Source of the DNA: Mesobacillus maritimus
GTDB taxonomy: Bacteria; Bacillota; Bacilli; Bacillales; Cytobacillaceae
Reading direction: 5' to 3'
DNA: 64,000 nt
NCBI RefSeq assembly: GCF_019749255.1
Contig: NZ_JACWFH010000001.1
Location: 113,714 to 177,713 of the forward strand
In this document: one piece after another, positions 63,323-64,000 of the stretch
Numbering within the stretch: position 1 is the stretch's first letter
Layout of the letters: each line of letters starts with the position of its first letter
Translations under genes and position numbers: made by a program
The notes under the pieces: model-generated
The model's database searches: none
Told to the model about the DNA's origin: nothing
Seen by the model: the letters and a program-made list of their open reading frames with translations, nothing else

Positions 63323-63679
63323 TTGCTTCCAATGTTTTTCTGGGCCTTTGTAATTGGTGGCCTGATTTGTGTGATTGGGCAAATCATGTTTGATGTTTTT
63401 AAGTTAACACCAGGTCATACAATGAGCACCCTTGTTGTGATTGGTGCCATCCTCGGAGGGTTTGGGGTATACGAACCGCTTATTGATTTTGCTGGGGCAG
63501 GGGCAACCATCCCCATTACGAGCTTCGGGAATTCACTGGTCAATGGTGCATTACAGGAAGCTGACCAACATGGTCTAGTAGGCGTATTGACCGGAATGTT
63601 TGAAATCACTAGCTCGGGAATATCTGCCGCTGTTGTTTTTGGATTTATTGGTGCATTATTATTTAAGCCTAAAGGTTGA
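63323..63679 (+). CDS. spoVAE: SpoVAE (SpoVAEb), membrane subunit of the SpoVA channel
   Basis: 118 residues with about four helices. [20 protein letters not shown] and [20 protein letters not shown] are family signatures, the latter shared with SpoVAC. It starts at TTG 63323 after AGGAGGGG. No spoVAF follows; the operon ends here. Together with C and D this is the minimal spoVA2-type set. Confidence 0.93.
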   Translation: MLPMFFWAFVIGGLICVIGQIMFDVFKLTPGHTMSTLVVIGAILGGFGVYEPLIDFAGAGATIPITSFGNSLVNGALQEADQHGLVGVLTGMFEITSSGISAAVVFGFIGALLFKPKG

Positions 63680-63722
63680 AATTTTAGTCTGACATTTCGA
63701 AGGATGTAGCTAGCTCGCCCAT

Positions 63723-63749
63723 ACACTTTTGGACATTTCACATATGATA
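63723..63749 (+). promoter_or_regulatory. Sigma-K promoter of yjcZ
   Basis: -35 AC (63723-63724), 16-base spacer, -10 CATATGATA (63741-63749): a perfect sigma-K match, 33 bases before the ATG. Confidence 0.75.
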
Positions 63750-63781
63750 TAAGTGAACTTGATAAAAGTGAGGTGATACGA

Positions 63782-63919
63782 ATGGGCTTCGGTTGCGGCT
63801 TTGGAGGTTACGGTGGCTATGGTGGCTATGGCTACGGTGGCGGCTATGGTGGTTCAACCTTTGTGTTGATTGTTGTATTGTTTATCTTGTTGATTATCGT
63901 AGGTGCTAGCTACTATTAA
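63782..63919 (+). CDS. yjcZ: YjcZ family sporulation protein, 45 residues
   Basis: Below the size that simple scans report. It begins [20 protein letters not shown], then a single C-terminal helix [21 protein letters not shown] (shown in parts: [16 protein letters not shown]). The Gly/Tyr-rich head with this helix is the YjcZ/TIGR01732 family of small sporulation proteins. GAGGTGA precedes the ATG and a sigma-K promoter lies just upstream. Confidence 0.93.
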   Translation: MGFGCGFGGYGGYGGYGYGGGYGGSTFVLIVVLFILLIIVGASYY

Positions 63920-63938
63920 TAATCAGAAAGATAAAAGA

Positions 63939-63969
63939 AACCGTTCAATTTTGAACGGTTCTTTTTTTG
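63939..63969 (+). terminator. Terminator of yjcZ
   Basis: AACCGTTCAA (63939-63948) pairs with TTGAACGGTT (63951-63960), followed by C and seven T residues. Confidence 0.9.
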
Positions 63970-64000
63970 TGCGCCTGGCATGGGTGCAATCTATAGGGTG

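Overview
The window is chromosomal DNA from an endospore-forming Bacillaceae bacterium related to Bacillus, Neobacillus or Mesobacillus. The grounds are low G+C, strong AGGAGG-type ribosome sites with frequent GTG/TTG starts, spore genes (cotO, cotY/Z, spoVAC-AD-AEb, yjcZ), and a gene order that follows the B. subtilis arg-yjz-yja-yjb segment. No plasmid, phage or transposase genes are seen.

Layout. 1-7.6 kb is an anaerobic/nitrate-respiration and molybdenum-cofactor block: the end of a radical SAM/SPASM gene, fnr, moaA, ric (scdA-type di-iron repair), moeA-mobB, a shrunken NarI-like membrane protein and ywiC. Fnr-type boxes sit exactly 41.5 bp from predicted starts at ric, moeA and ywiC. 7.8-17.2 kb is the arginine operon argCJBD-carAB-argF behind ARG-box-like operators. 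17.3-18.0 kb is a striking minisatellite of 103-bp units, each made of five ~21-bp subrepeats. 18.1-30.0 kb holds yjzC, clpB (with a CtsR box), yjzD, yjaU, yjaV, med, fabH-fabF (with a FapR operator), yjaZ, yjbA and trpS (with a tryptophan T-box). 30.4-34.7 kb carries a DAACS transporter, small genes, yjbC, spxA and mecA.

34.8-44.8 kb is an accessory catabolic island inserted between mecA and coiA. It encodes a CdaR-type regulator, glycerate kinase (with a cre box), a cytoplasmic GH5 hydrolase, a CUT1 sugar-type ABC importer without its ATPase, a DUF1537 four-carbon acid sugar kinase and a PdxA2-type dehydrogenase. Together they suggest uptake of a glycoside whose aglycone is a sugar acid such as glycerate or threonate. 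This is the best candidate here for an undescribed pathway.

44.9-58.2 kb returns to the conserved order: coiA, pepF, a 58-residue membrane protein, spxH (yjbH), yjbI globin, yjbK, yjbL, the small alarmone synthetase yjbM, nadK, yjbO, mgtE, a CPA2 antiporter and fabI (with a second FapR operator). 58.4-63.9 kb is a sporulation cluster: two unrecognised small proteins, a CotY/CotZ coat protein, cotO, yjcA, a 38-residue basic Cys protein, a YhcN/YlaJ-type lipoprotein, spoVAC-spoVAD-spoVAEb (no A, B or F) and yjcZ. Three perfect sigma-K-like promoters lie here.

Regulatory themes visible in the DNA are Fnr (oxygen), AhrC/ArgR (arginine), CtsR (heat), FapR (malonyl-CoA), T-box (tRNA-Trp), CcpA (carbon) and sigma-K (mother cell). 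All promoter and operator calls are by eye.
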